A stretch of 39,914 nucleotides of DNA from Chitinophagales bacterium (lineage in GTDB: Bacteria; Bacteroidota; Bacteroidia; Chitinophagales; UBA2359), in the NCBI GenBank assembly GCA_016787295.1, contig JAEUUX010000047.1:1-39914 (forward strand), given 5' to 3'. Made by a program: the position numbers and the translations under genes. Below are positions 1 through 8,144 of the stretch, piece after piece; the first letter of the stretch is position 1; each line of letters starts with the position of its first letter. The notes below the pieces were generated by a model that saw only the letters and a program-made list of their open reading frames with translations, was not told the origin of the DNA and did no database searches.

Positions 1-86
1 TTCCACCTCTTCCCATTTCGAACAGAGCAGTTAAGCTCCCCAGCGCCGATGGTACTACGTAAGTGGGAGAGTAGGTCGCCGCCAAC
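1..86 (+). rRNA. rrf: 5S ribosomal RNA, 3' part
   Basis: The first 86 bases match the 3' two thirds of a bacterial 5S rRNA: the loop-B/helix-III segment TTCCCATTTCGAACAGAG, then GCCGATGGTACTAC, then the closing GGGAGAGTAGGTCGCCGCC. The 5' part lies outside the window. 5S normally ends the rRNA operon in the order 16S-23S-5S, so the rest of the operon should lie to the left. A terminator follows directly. The exact 3' end is uncertain by a few bases. Confidence 0.95.
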
Positions 87-96
87 CTTATTATTA

Positions 97-130
97 GCCT
101 CGTCAAAGTCTTTACTTTGATGGGGCTTTT
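97..130 (+). terminator. Terminator of the rRNA operon
   Basis: A 12-13 bp stem (arms 97-109 and 113-125, with two G-U pairs) encloses a very short loop and is followed by CTTTTG. It lies about 10 bases after the 5S gene and fits an intrinsic terminator of the rRNA transcript. Confidence 0.75.
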
Positions 131-202
131 GAGGGTTTTGGGGAGCAAGAGAGTTATGAAATATATACAAAAACACCACTAAACTCCCATTTAAGGTCAA
201 GT

Positions 203-1063
203 TTAATGGTGTTTTTGCTCAAAATAGTGTCTAACTTTTCTCTTGAAAATCCATTGGTTTTTGAAGAAATTATCCCATAGCCTTTGTTGTTCTTTATTAT
301 TGTCATAATAAGGTTCTGAGAACAATAATTGTAGACCATGACTCTTTGTTTTGTTTTGGTAATATGAAATGAATAACTTTTCTTGGTCTAATGTGTCATG
401 TGTTATACTGATTTGTTTTATCGGAATCAATTTTTCTTGTTGCCATTTATATAAAGTCTTTGAATAGTCCATATACCAACTTCCTCCATAAGTCTCTTGT
501 ATTTGTTTTCTATGCCTTTTGATAACAAAATCAGTTGAGAAAGTTCCTGCGTATTTTATGGTATTTGTTTTCTTTGAATAGGAATAAACACTTTGCCAAG
601 TATTTCCATTCATATTGTGAGCTGTTGAGGCTACAATTTCGTTGTTAGTATCTCCATTTAACTCTTCAAAACTAAATTTGTAGATAGGTATATCTGTATT
701 TTCGCAACCTATTAGATTCCAAGTTTCATTATCCAATTTATAGAAGTTGACTATTGTGTCTTGCCAATTGAGTTCTATTGCAATTATTAATTCATTATTA
801 ATGAACTTTCCAACCAATAAATGTCGAAAGAGGCTATCCTCTTCAATAGTATTATTGCCATAATAAAAGCGAGTATTATTTTTGGAGGCTAATTGAAAAC
901 TGTTTGGTAGCAAATTTTCAAGAATTTGCTTGCTTGTTTTTGTGCTATCGCGCACTTCTTGCAAAAAAATATCATTGAAAGAATCGGTAGTAAATTTATA
1001 ATTTTTGTGGAGATGGCTGCAAGAACAAAAACATAATAGTAGTATTATAAATCGTGCATTCAT
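203..1063 (-). CDS. Hypothetical lipoprotein
   Basis: I do not recognise a family. The 286-residue protein starts at an ATG and has a short hydrophobic signal followed by CFCSCS, a plausible lipobox with cysteines at about residues 12-15, so it is probably lipid-anchored. The mature part is polar. Around residues 125-155 it has DGNxDG-like text (ELNGDTNNEIVAS) resembling an FG-GAP/VCBS calcium loop in a beta-rich domain. The gene stands alone, convergent to the rRNA operon, with no clear promoter box upstream. Its base composition is more AT-rich than that of neighbouring genes. Confidence 0.7.
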   Translation of the reverse strand: MNARFIILLLCFCSCSHLHKNYKFTTDSFNDIFLQEVRDSTKTSKQILENLLPNSFQLASKNNTRFYYGNNTIEEDSLFRHLLVGKFINNELIIAIELNWQDTIVNFYKLDNETWNLIGCENTDIPIYKFSFEELNGDTNNEIVASTAHNMNGNTWQSVYSYSKKTNTIKYAGTFSTDFVIKRHRKQIQETYGGSWYMDYSKTLYKWQQEKLIPIKQISITHDTLDQEKLFISYYQNKTKSHGLQLLFSEPYYDNNKEQQRLWDNFFKNQWIFKRKVRHYFEQKHH

Positions 1064-1446
1064 TTTGTGTATGAGGCTTATTATGGTTAATATTCAACTA
1101 CGAAAGCAAAACAAATCATAGAATATACAAGTATTCTATTTTTTTGCATTGAAATTAAAGTTTGGAATGGGGTAAAGTAGATATTGGTAAATTGATGACT
1201 AAAATAAGGATACTATTGAGTTGGTGTTTGTTGTATAGTTTTTATAAACACCTCCCTATATTTTACTGTTCGTTCAACCAACCAATTAAGTGTTTATTTA
1301 ATTTCACCATGTATTGTAGAGCAAAGTTAAACAAAATTGCCAAAATGACGACTGTTTATCAATATAAAATTCGCTAAAAAACGAGATTTTTTGTCAGTAT
1401 TTAAAAAGGCGAGTTTTGTGCCAAAAATTTTATTTCCCAATAGAAA
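1064..1446. other. Intergenic region without a supported gene
   Basis: This AT-rich stretch separates the start of the lipoprotein gene from the terminator of the aminotransferase operon. The only open frame of any size (1162-1377, plus) begins with TTG and has an atypical composition, so I do not call it. I see no RNA gene, repeat or mobile element remnant here. Confidence 0.5.
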
Positions 1447-1488
1447 AATAACCCATCTAAAAGAGAATAATCCTTTAGATGGGTTATT
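1447..1488 (-). terminator. Terminator of the aminotransferase operon
   Basis: A perfect 15 bp inverted repeat (arms 1447-1461 and 1474-1488) with a 12-base loop. On the minus strand the second arm runs into TTATTTTTC. It lies 30 bases after the stop of the aminotransferase gene. Confidence 0.85.
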
Positions 1489-1517
1489 TATTTGTCCAAT
1501 GGTATTTGATATTGTGG

Positions 1518-2681
1518 TTAGGACGATTTAGGCGTTTGACCTGAAAAAAAAACTCTTACCTTCTCAATAACGTAATCCTGCTCTGAGTCGGTCAAAGCAT
1601 GATACATTGGCAGACTTAGGCAGCGGCTGTAATAGTATTCGGCGTGGCGATAATCACCCTCGCGCCAGCCTTGTTGTCTGTAGTAAGGGTGCAGATGGCA
1701 AGGTACATAGTGGACTTGCACATAGATTTGTTGTTGGTGCAAATAATCATATAGCGCTTTTCGTTGGTCGGTTTGAATGACAAATAAGTGGTAGGCGTGT
1801 TGAATGTCTTCGGGTACGTGAGTATATTCGATAGGCAGGTCTTTGAAAGCAGCTATGTAGCGTTGTGCGATGATTTGTCGGCGTGCTAAATTTTCATCGG
1901 CACGTTGTAGTTGTGCATTACCCAAGGCTGCCAAAATGTCGGGCATACGATAGTTGTAGCCCAAGGTAATCATTTCTTGATACCAACCGCCTTCGTTTCG
2001 CTGCATTTGAGCAGGATTTTTGGTAATGCCATGGGTTCGCAATAAGAGCAGTTTTTCATACACATCGCTGCGATTGGTGGTTATCATGCCACCTTCGCCA
2101 CAAGCGATGTGTTTGACTGGGTGAAACGAAAAAATAGCTGCATCTGCCAACCCATTGCCACATGTTTGTTTTTGTTCTTTGGAGTCGGTGAAATAACCGC
2201 CCGGAGCATGGCAGGCATCTTCCAACAAAAATACGCCAAATTCGTCTGCTAAAGCTCGAAAGGCTTCCATATCAACAGGATAGCCTGCAAAGTCGACGGG
2301 TACGATGCCTTTATAGGTGCCTTTGGGAAAAGATTCGAGCAAGAATCTTACCCTTCGGAGGTCTAAGGTGAGAGTGTCGGGATTGATGTCGGCAAAAGCC
2401 AATTCGCCGCCTACGTATCGGGCGCAGTTGGCGGAGGCGGCAAAAGTGATGGGTGTGGTGATGATGCGACCGCCTGCCTCCAAACCCAATGCCATGACTG
2501 CCAAATGCAAAGCAGCAGTACCATTGCTCACCGCAACAGCATAACGGCTACCTACATAGCGAGCAAAATTTTGCTCAAATTCGGCTACAGCGGGACCTTG
2601 GGTGAGATAGTCGGACTGAAGAGTAGAGACAACAGCAGCGATGTCTTGTTCGGTGATTTGTTGTTTGCCATAAGGAATCAT
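1518..2681 (-). CDS. pseC: PseC-type UDP-sugar aminotransferase (DegT/DnrJ/EryC1/StrS)
   Basis: A PLP-dependent sugar aminotransferase of 387 residues, the usual family length. The N-terminus MIPYGKQQITEQDI, followed by SDYLTQGP, is typical of PseC, which aminates the 4-keto sugar intermediate on the way to pseudaminic acid. SNGTAALHLA (52-61) fits the cofactor phosphate-binding region. EDACHAPGG (154-162) carries the aspartate that contacts the pyridine nitrogen. Lys190 in SFHPVKHIACGEGGM is the expected Schiff-base lysine. The gene lies 35 bases after the AI-2E family gene and is probably co-transcribed with it. No other pse genes lie in the window, so the exact sugar is inferred. A related 4-keto-sugar aminotransferase remains possible. 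Confidence 0.85.
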   Translation of the reverse strand: MIPYGKQQITEQDIAAVVSTLQSDYLTQGPAVAEFEQNFARYVGSRYAVAVSNGTAALHLAVMALGLEAGGRIITTPITFAASANCARYVGGELAFADINPDTLTLDLRRVRFLLESFPKGTYKGIVPVDFAGYPVDMEAFRALADEFGVFLLEDACHAPGGYFTDSKEQKQTCGNGLADAAIFSFHPVKHIACGEGGMITTNRSDVYEKLLLLRTHGITKNPAQMQRNEGGWYQEMITLGYNYRMPDILAALGNAQLQRADENLARRQIIAQRYIAAFKDLPIEYTHVPEDIQHAYHLFVIQTDQRKALYDYLHQQQIYVQVHYVPCHLHPYYRQQGWREGDYRHAEYYYSRCLSLPMYHALTDSEQDYVIEKVRVFFSGQTPKSS

Positions 2682-2716
2682 AATGACTTATTTTGGGGTG
2701 TGTGAACAATATTAAT

Positions 2717-3772
2717 TTAACCTTCGAGCAGTTTGCCGTAGGGGTGCAGGGATTCTACATTGTCGCATACCATTTTGGTGATGGCTAACAGTGGTACAGA
2801 CATAATCATGCCCAAGGCTCCCCAAACCCATCCGCCAATAGATAAAAAGATGATAATGGCTAAGGGGTTTAGGCTTAGGCGTGACCCCATGATGTAGGGA
2901 GTGATGAAATTGCCTTCGAGAAATTGGACAATGGAGTTGACAATGATTACGCCTGCGGGATACCACAAAGAGTCGGTCGTTAGCAGGGCATAGATGGCTG
3001 CCAAAACGGCACCAATCAATATTCCGAAATAGGGAATAATGGCTAAAGACGAAATAAGTATCCCAAAAAATATGGCGTAATTGATACCTACTAACAAAAA
3101 TCCCACACAGTTGAGAGCAGCGACAATGGCAATCACGCTCAAAAGACTAACCACATATTGGTTGACAACTTGTTTTAGGTTGTTGCTGATGTGGAGAGCG
3201 TTGTCGCGTTGCTCTTCGTCGACCATCTCTAAGAGGAAATTCTGAAAACGTTCGGAATAGAACAACATCAAAAAGACATAGAAAGGAACAATGCTTAGGT
3301 AGAAAAAAATACTTGAGGCTGCATTGACTGTTGTTCCAACCATAGATGCTCCTGCACTAAAAAACTGGTTTAAGCCGTTGCGCACCAATTGAAATTGCTC
3401 TTCGGGAGCAATGCCAAAGTATTGCTCCACCATATCCTGTAAATTGAGTAATAGGGTGTTGAATTTTTGGGTGAGATTAGGCATGTCGGCGGCTAATCTG
3501 GTGATTTGTGAACCTGCTAAGGTAATGGCAGCCGCTAAAAATAATACCACTATAAATATGGCACACAAAATAGCACCTGATTTGCTAAAAAGTGGTTTTT
3601 TGCGAAATTGTTTTTTTCCTAAATACTCCACTAAGGGGTGTATGGCTAAGGCAAGCATTATCGAAATAGCAATAGGCATCAAAATGCTGCTGCCATAGAT
3701 GATAATGACAAAAAATGCTATAATGCTGACCAAAAAATTGGCAAGAGCAGGAAAAGGAAATATCTTTTGCAT
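2717..3772 (-). CDS. AI-2E family transporter (PerM/TqsA-like membrane protein)
   Basis: A 351-residue polytopic membrane protein of the AI-2E transporter family (PF01594). The N-terminal hydrophobic pair (about residues 8-60) is followed by a soluble segment with GSQITRLAADMPNLTQKFNTLL, then a C-terminal membrane block. That block includes NYAIFFGILISSLAIIPYFG and the family-typical VQFLEGNFITPYIMGSRLSLNPLAIIIFLSIGG region. Family members have been linked to autoinducer-2 export or Na+(Li+)/H+ exchange. The substrate here cannot be told from sequence. It is the first gene of a two-gene unit with the aminotransferase and has a promoter-like box 34 bases upstream. Confidence 0.88.
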   Translation of the reverse strand: MQKIFPFPALANFLVSIIAFFVIIIYGSSILMPIAISIMLALAIHPLVEYLGKKQFRKKPLFSKSGAILCAIFIVVLFLAAAITLAGSQITRLAADMPNLTQKFNTLLLNLQDMVEQYFGIAPEEQFQLVRNGLNQFFSAGASMVGTTVNAASSIFFYLSIVPFYVFLMLFYSERFQNFLLEMVDEEQRDNALHISNNLKQVVNQYVVSLLSVIAIVAALNCVGFLLVGINYAIFFGILISSLAIIPYFGILIGAVLAAIYALLTTDSLWYPAGVIIVNSIVQFLEGNFITPYIMGSRLSLNPLAIIIFLSIGGWVWGALGMIMSVPLLAITKMVCDNVESLHPYGKLLEG

Positions 3773-3805
3773 AGTTTTTATCTTTGTTGCTCAAAAATAA
3801 TGCTG

Positions 3806-3836
3806 CAAAAGTACAACAAAAAAAACGGAAAACCAA
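3806..3836 (-). promoter_or_regulatory. Bacteroidota-type promoter for the AI-2E/pseC unit
   Basis: On the minus strand TTGG (3833-3836) is followed after 19 bases by TACTTTTG (3806-3813), matching the TAnnTTTG -7 box and its usual spacing. It is placed 34 bases before the ATG. Confidence 0.6.
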
Positions 3837-3865
3837 GTGTATTTAGTCTCGGATTTATAAAACTA

Positions 3866-3906
3866 CAAAAACTGCCTACCAAAGCTTGTTGGTAGACAGT
3901 TTTTGT
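3866..3906 (-). terminator. Terminator after the T9SS cargo gene
   Basis: A 16 bp stem with one mismatch (arms 3866-3881 and 3891-3906) closes an 8-base loop with AAGCTT at its centre. Runs of A and T flank it on both sides, so it could act in either direction. It lies 48 bases after the stop of the minus-strand gene above it. Confidence 0.75.
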
Positions 3907-3953
3907 GGATATAGCAAGGCATATTGAACTATTGTATGCACAAAATTCAAGAA

Positions 3954-4916
3954 TTAATAGTTAAATTTCGCTAATTTTAGTACTTTTGTGCCTTGATTGT
4001 TCGTTATGTGGCAATAGTAGATGCCATTGGGCAGTTCCTCGACGCTCCACCTCAATAACCACCGTCCTGCTTCGTGTTTTGTGGGCGATAATGGTTGGTC
4101 TATCAAGCGTCCGTCTGCTCCATACAACTGCACACTTACATATTCGTTATCGGAACTGTTATATTCCAAAGCCACTTGTCCTTGTGTTGGATTTGGATAT
4201 AAAGCATATTCTTCTCTGTCCAATATCACCTCATTTTCTTCCGTTTTGTTGGTTGAGGTGGCGCAATCTATGCGGGTTCGGGGAGCAGTAATTTTAAAGT
4301 TAGGGCTAGTGCCAGAGGTAATAGAAATTTTGTACAACGTTTTGGGGTTGCCCCAGCATATACATTGCCCCGGTAGTAAAGAATAGCCACTGACTTCCAA
4401 TACGCCAGTCGAATCGTTTTTGATGTCGACCTTCACCGATTTCACGGTATCTAAATTGCATATATAGAGCGGTCCTAATTCCTTAATGGCTGTAACACCT
4501 GTGGCTTTTCGCTCCAAATTGACAATAGCTGCATACGAATCGGGACAACTTGAAAGGGCAGCAACAGGAGGACTTTCCACCAATGGGTTGGTGCTACAAA
4601 TACGGCGCACTCGAATCAGATAGTCCGTAGCCGGTTCTAAACCATCGAGGGTTGTGTTAAAAATGCTACCCGTTGTTCCACCTGTTTGCGCAATGCTACT
4701 CATTGCTTGTCCTGTAGCCAAGTTGGTGCGCGTTATTCGATACTGAGGAGCAAGAGCTGTCCCTACTTGTTCCATAATTGTAATATGCACAGCTCCCGCG
4801 TTATTGGCATTACATTCTGTAAACACCTTGAAAGGAGCGGGGCAGGTTTGTGCTGATATTTCTTGTTGTAATGAAAACAACAAGATGCTCGCTAAAAAAA
4901 GTAGTTTTTTCTGCAT
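3954..4916 (-). CDS. Secreted protein with fibronectin III-like and T9SS sorting domains
   Basis: A 320-residue secreted protein. A signal peptide (MQKKLLFLASILLFSLQQEISAQ, cleavage near residue 22) is followed by a fibronectin type III-like domain (about 25-117) with the typical LDGLEPATDYLIRVRRIC segment. A middle domain with paired cysteines covers about 120-220. The C-terminal region (about 235-320) is a type A T9SS sorting domain: YALYPNPTQGQ near its start, then VQLYGADGRLI, LPNGIYYCHI and a final KVLKLAKF. Type IX secretion would carry the protein across the outer membrane and usually remove this domain. No enzymatic motif is seen, so adhesion or binding is the safer guess. Confidence 0.88.
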   Translation of the reverse strand: MQKKLLFLASILLFSLQQEISAQTCPAPFKVFTECNANNAGAVHITIMEQVGTALAPQYRITRTNLATGQAMSSIAQTGGTTGSIFNTTLDGLEPATDYLIRVRRICSTNPLVESPPVAALSSCPDSYAAIVNLERKATGVTAIKELGPLYICNLDTVKSVKVDIKNDSTGVLEVSGYSLLPGQCICWGNPKTLYKISITSGTSPNFKITAPRTRIDCATSTNKTEENEVILDREEYALYPNPTQGQVALEYNSSDNEYVSVQLYGADGRLIDQPLSPTKHEAGRWLLRWSVEELPNGIYYCHITNNQGTKVLKLAKFNY

Positions 4917-4996
4917 ATAGAATAGTTTTATGGTATAAAAAATAAGAAAAATCGCAAATTTTGTGTTTCTAATTTGCTTTGACAGGTTTGCAACTG

Positions 4997-5028
4997 CAAA
5001 TATACCGCTTTTGCGCCGATTATCACAA
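4997..5028 (-). promoter_or_regulatory. Promoter of the T9SS cargo gene
   Basis: Minus strand: TTG at 5026-5028, a 21-base spacer, then TATATTTG (4997-5004), which fits the TAnnTTTG -7 box. It leaves an 80-base leader before the ATG at 4916. Confidence 0.5.
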
Positions 5029-5095
5029 TAAAAAAATATAATGTTAAAAAATTACGCTACCCAACGACTTATGACACTCTTATTATGATAGGTTT

Positions 5096-6640
5096 ATGCA
5101 TGATAGTCGTTTATTGCGTTTGTTAGAGGCTTTGTTGTCCGAAGCCGAATTGTATGGCATGACCCGCCGTCAACTACAGAATGAAATTCGTCGTTTTGTG
5201 GTATCGCCTTATTTTATCTATGAAAAAGACAAACATGTTGTTGCACTTTTTGATTATATTGTTCAGTATTTACCCAAATTGGATCATCACGATTTAGGCA
5301 GACAGAAAGTGATGCAAGCACTTTTTCCTGACCAAACTATCAACGAAAAAACCTATACAGACTTGCGCCGCAATATGGCAGACCTTAATGATTTAATAGA
5401 AAAATATATTATTTATCGCCAAGTTAATTCCAAAAGTGTCATACACAACCAAGCTTTATTGGATTTTTATAATCGAAATAACATAGATAGCGAAGCCCGA
5501 TTCCAACATTTGATAACCGAAGCCCAACAACTTAACAACCAACAAAACCGAAGCCAGTCGTATTATTATACCAACTATCTTATCAGTACCGAAAAAGCTA
5601 AATATAATTCATTTAAGCCTTTTGACGAAGCACATTATGTAGCAGAACTACAGCAAAGTCTGCTCGATTTAGAAAGCCATTATCTTATTGCCAAATTGCG
5701 CCTTTATTGCCACTTATTGAGTTTGCGCCAAACCACTTCTGCTGGTACCGAACTAATAGTGCCGCCTGAATGGATACAATTTATACAACATAGTAACTAT
5801 TTATCTATTCCTGCTGTCAAGACCTATTATCATGCTTTTATGCTGTTGTATGACCAAGACAAAGAATTACATTTTCCTATCCTTAAACAGCTTTTGACTG
5901 ATAATGCAGCTATTTTTGATGCTATCGAAATCAGGAATTTCTATATTCATGCCGAAAATTTTTGTGCTATCCAAATCCTATCGGGCAACAACGAATACCG
6001 CAAAGCCTTGTTTGCACTCTATACCGAACAATTGGAGCGCGGAATGCTTTACCACAACAATACTTTAGACATCAGAAAGTTCAAAAATATTGTTACGTTG
6101 GGCGTATGGTTGCAAGAGTTTGATTTTACCAAAAAATTTATTGATGAAAACCATGAATTGGTGCGCGACCAATACCGCGACGAAGTTTATCATTACTGTT
6201 TGGCATATTGGTATTTTGGGCAAAAAAACTATGACAAAGTAAGAGAACACCTCGATTTGGCACAGCAACAAAAACGTTTCTACAACATTGCCTACCGCAC
6301 CGATAGTCACAAATTGCAAATCAAAACCTACTATGAATGTGGAGAGGAAAGGTTGTTAAGCGCCAAACTGAACACCTTCACCGCTTTTGTGCGCAACAAC
6401 GAGCAAATGGCTGCCAATTCGCAACGTGCCAACAATAATTTTGTGAAAATTGTTAAAAAATTATTTGCCATCAAAACACTACCCCAATTGTTTGGCTACG
6501 AAAAAACAAATGAACAAAAAAAACAAAAACTACTCAATGAGGTAACCGAAGTTTTACAAAAAGAAGCACTAATAGCCGAACGTACTTGGGTTATTGACCA
6601 ATTGCAACAACTCCAAAAAAAACTTCCAAACCAAACATAA
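5096..6640 (+). CDS. Unrecognised helical protein, possibly TPR-like
   Basis: I do not recognise a named family. The 514-residue protein has no signal peptide or membrane segment and is predicted by eye to be almost entirely helical. It is rich in Leu, Tyr, Gln and Asn. Regularly spaced aromatic pairs (YHYCLAYWYFGQKNYDKVREHLDLAQ, about 362-387) look like a TPR or similar helical hairpin repeat. The C-terminus (about 465-514) is charged and could form a coiled coil. The ATG at 5096 is the first in frame. It is alone on the plus strand between a divergent T9SS gene and a glycosyl transferase gene 121 bases downstream. A cytoplasmic scaffold role is possible but unproven. Confidence 0.8.
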   Translation: MHDSRLLRLLEALLSEAELYGMTRRQLQNEIRRFVVSPYFIYEKDKHVVALFDYIVQYLPKLDHHDLGRQKVMQALFPDQTINEKTYTDLRRNMADLNDLIEKYIIYRQVNSKSVIHNQALLDFYNRNNIDSEARFQHLITEAQQLNNQQNRSQSYYYTNYLISTEKAKYNSFKPFDEAHYVAELQQSLLDLESHYLIAKLRLYCHLLSLRQTTSAGTELIVPPEWIQFIQHSNYLSIPAVKTYYHAFMLLYDQDKELHFPILKQLLTDNAAIFDAIEIRNFYIHAENFCAIQILSGNNEYRKALFALYTEQLERGMLYHNNTLDIRKFKNIVTLGVWLQEFDFTKKFIDENHELVRDQYRDEVYHYCLAYWYFGQKNYDKVREHLDLAQQQKRFYNIAYRTDSHKLQIKTYYECGEERLLSAKLNTFTAFVRNNEQMAANSQRANNNFVKIVKKLFAIKTLPQLFGYEKTNEQKKQKLLNEVTEVLQKEALIAERTWVIDQLQQLQKKLPNQT

Positions 6641-6716
6641 AGGCAATTTTAACACTAAAATTAGCTATTTTGAGGCATTTTTTGCCGATTATTAACAACA
6701 AACCAAATTTGTTGCC

Positions 6717-6724
6717 TAAATTTG
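6717..6724 (+). promoter_or_regulatory. Possible -7 box before the phosphoglycosyl transferase gene
   Basis: TAAATTTG matches TAnnTTTG and lies 37 bases before the ATG at 6762. No convincing -33 box is seen at the right distance. Confidence 0.35.
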
Positions 6725-6761
6725 CACTTCCAAGAGTTATACATAATTTTTACAAAACTAT

Positions 6762-7862
6762 ATGCCCATTTTTGCCGCCCATCCTCCCTACATCTGGATA
6801 ACATTATTGGTATATTTTATCATCGCTTTTGCTTTATCGGTGCTTGCCAATGCATTGTTTCTACGGCTTTTGCGCCATCTTGGCACCACTCGTCCAGCAG
6901 GGAAAGAAACTATTCGATGGGCTGCCCAAAGCAAACCCACCATTGGCGGTTTTGGTTTTTTCATCGTTTTTACTGTGGCTTGTTTGTTTGGAGCATTGTG
7001 GATTATGCGAAAAAACGAACCGATTACCACCGAAATTTTGGGTTGTTATATTGCCACCTTAGTTGGTTTTATGGTCGGATTGATAGACGATTTACAACAT
7101 ACTTCGCCCTATTTTAAATTAGTTGGGCAGGTTGTTTGTGCATTAATCCTCCTACTCACCGGTGTTGTTATTCCATTAAGCAGTATTTTTTGGCTCAATG
7201 CTATTGTCACTATTGTTTGGGTAGTTGGTATTATGAATGCCATCAATATGCTCGACAATATGGACGGCATCACCGCCAGCGTGTCGGTAATGATTATTGT
7301 GGCAGTTATGCAAGTCTTAATCCAACAAGGATTATTCACTTCTTTCTATTCTGTGGTGAGTTTGGGAGTGCTTGGAGGCATTCTGGGCTTTCTCTATTTC
7401 AATTGGCACCCGTCGCGACTATATATGGGCGATTCGGGTAGCCAGTTTCTGGGTGTTTTTTTGTCATTTATCAGTATCAAATACCTTTGGTCTTTTCGTC
7501 CTGCCCCCGATTCACTATTTGCCCTACAGCAGTTTTTATTACCCGCAGTAGCTTTTTTGTTACCTATTGTCGATACCACAACAGTAGTTTTTCGTCGTAT
7601 GGCACGCAGGCAGTCACCTTTTCAAGGCGGGCGCGACCACACTACCCACCATTTAGCCTATTGTGGTTTAAATGACCGTCAAGTTGCCCAAACCTTTGTT
7701 GTTTTGTCTGCTATATCGGTGCTAATTGCCACTTGGATAACTATGGAATTGCTGGCAAACAAATGGAACAATTTTAAAACAGCTTTGATTGTTGGATATA
7801 TCATGCTTGTTTTTGTTGTTATGCAGTATTTTTACGAAAAAGGTAAACAAAAAAGCCGCTAA
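6762..7862 (+). CDS. WecA/TagO-like polyprenyl-phosphate sugar-1-phosphate transferase
   Basis: An integral membrane enzyme of the MraY/WecA/TagO family, 366 residues with about ten or eleven hydrophobic segments. It would move a HexNAc-1-phosphate from a UDP-sugar to undecaprenyl phosphate, the first step of a surface polysaccharide. Visible motifs are SKPTIGGFGFF (57-67), the acidic pair in GLIDDLQH (D109, D110), NMLDNMDGIT (162-171), GDSGSQFLG (223-231) and the histidine-rich cytoplasmic loop GGRDHTTHHL (289-298). MraY is less likely because the loops resemble the WecA/TagO branch. The ATG at 6762 gives a normal family N-terminus. The nearby sugar aminotransferase and flippase are compatible with a polysaccharide pathway but lie in separate units. 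Confidence 0.9.
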   Translation: MPIFAAHPPYIWITLLVYFIIAFALSVLANALFLRLLRHLGTTRPAGKETIRWAAQSKPTIGGFGFFIVFTVACLFGALWIMRKNEPITTEILGCYIATLVGFMVGLIDDLQHTSPYFKLVGQVVCALILLLTGVVIPLSSIFWLNAIVTIVWVVGIMNAINMLDNMDGITASVSVMIIVAVMQVLIQQGLFTSFYSVVSLGVLGGILGFLYFNWHPSRLYMGDSGSQFLGVFLSFISIKYLWSFRPAPDSLFALQQFLLPAVAFLLPIVDTTTVVFRRMARRQSPFQGGRDHTTHHLAYCGLNDRQVAQTFVVLSAISVLIATWITMELLANKWNNFKTALIVGYIMLVFVVMQYFYEKGKQKSR

Positions 7863-7916
7863 AACATATAATACATTGATTTTTTGGGCGTTTCCCTGCG
7901 GGTCGGGCTGCTACGG

Positions 7917-8001
7917 GCTTCGCTTTGCTTCGGTGCTTCGCAAGCTCCGCACTGGCTAACGCCACCCTCCGCATCCCTAACGCGCTTCGCCATTCGAACA
8001 G
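7917..8001 (+). repeat. Dispersed intergenic repeat, copy 1
   Basis: A GC-richer block containing CTTCGGTGCTTCGCAAGCT, CGCACTGGCTAACGCCACCC and ATCCCTAACGCGCTTCGCCA, ending near a TTCGAACA. The same block occurs in opposite orientation at the right end of the window (39831-39914), with only a few substitutions. The block runs through a minus-strand open frame (7859-8191) that should not be called as a gene. Bases 7888-7916 may also belong to the element, but the second copy is cut by the window edge. Confidence 0.85.
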
Positions 8002-8096
8002 ATATATCGTTATTTTTTTTACGACAAAAACAGCTCTTTTCCGACAAAATAAATAAAATAGAACAATAGTACGCTAAAAATAGACTAAAAATAAAA

Positions 8097-8125
8097 AAAA
8101 GGCAAACTACACTGTAGCTTGCCTT
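8097..8125. terminator. Shared terminator between converging genes
   Basis: GGCAAACTAC / GTAGCTTGCC form a 10 bp stem with one mismatch and a 3-base loop, with an A-run on the left and a T-run on the right. It lies between the converging glycosyl transferase and substrate-binding protein genes and could stop transcripts from both sides. Confidence 0.8.
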
Positions 8126-8144
8126 TTTTATTTTTGTTCGATAA

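Noticed and set aside
1162-1377. 71-codon open frame on the plus strand
   Set aside because: It begins with TTG, has no recognisable domain and has an atypical residue make-up in an AT-rich spacer. No promoter or relative is visible.
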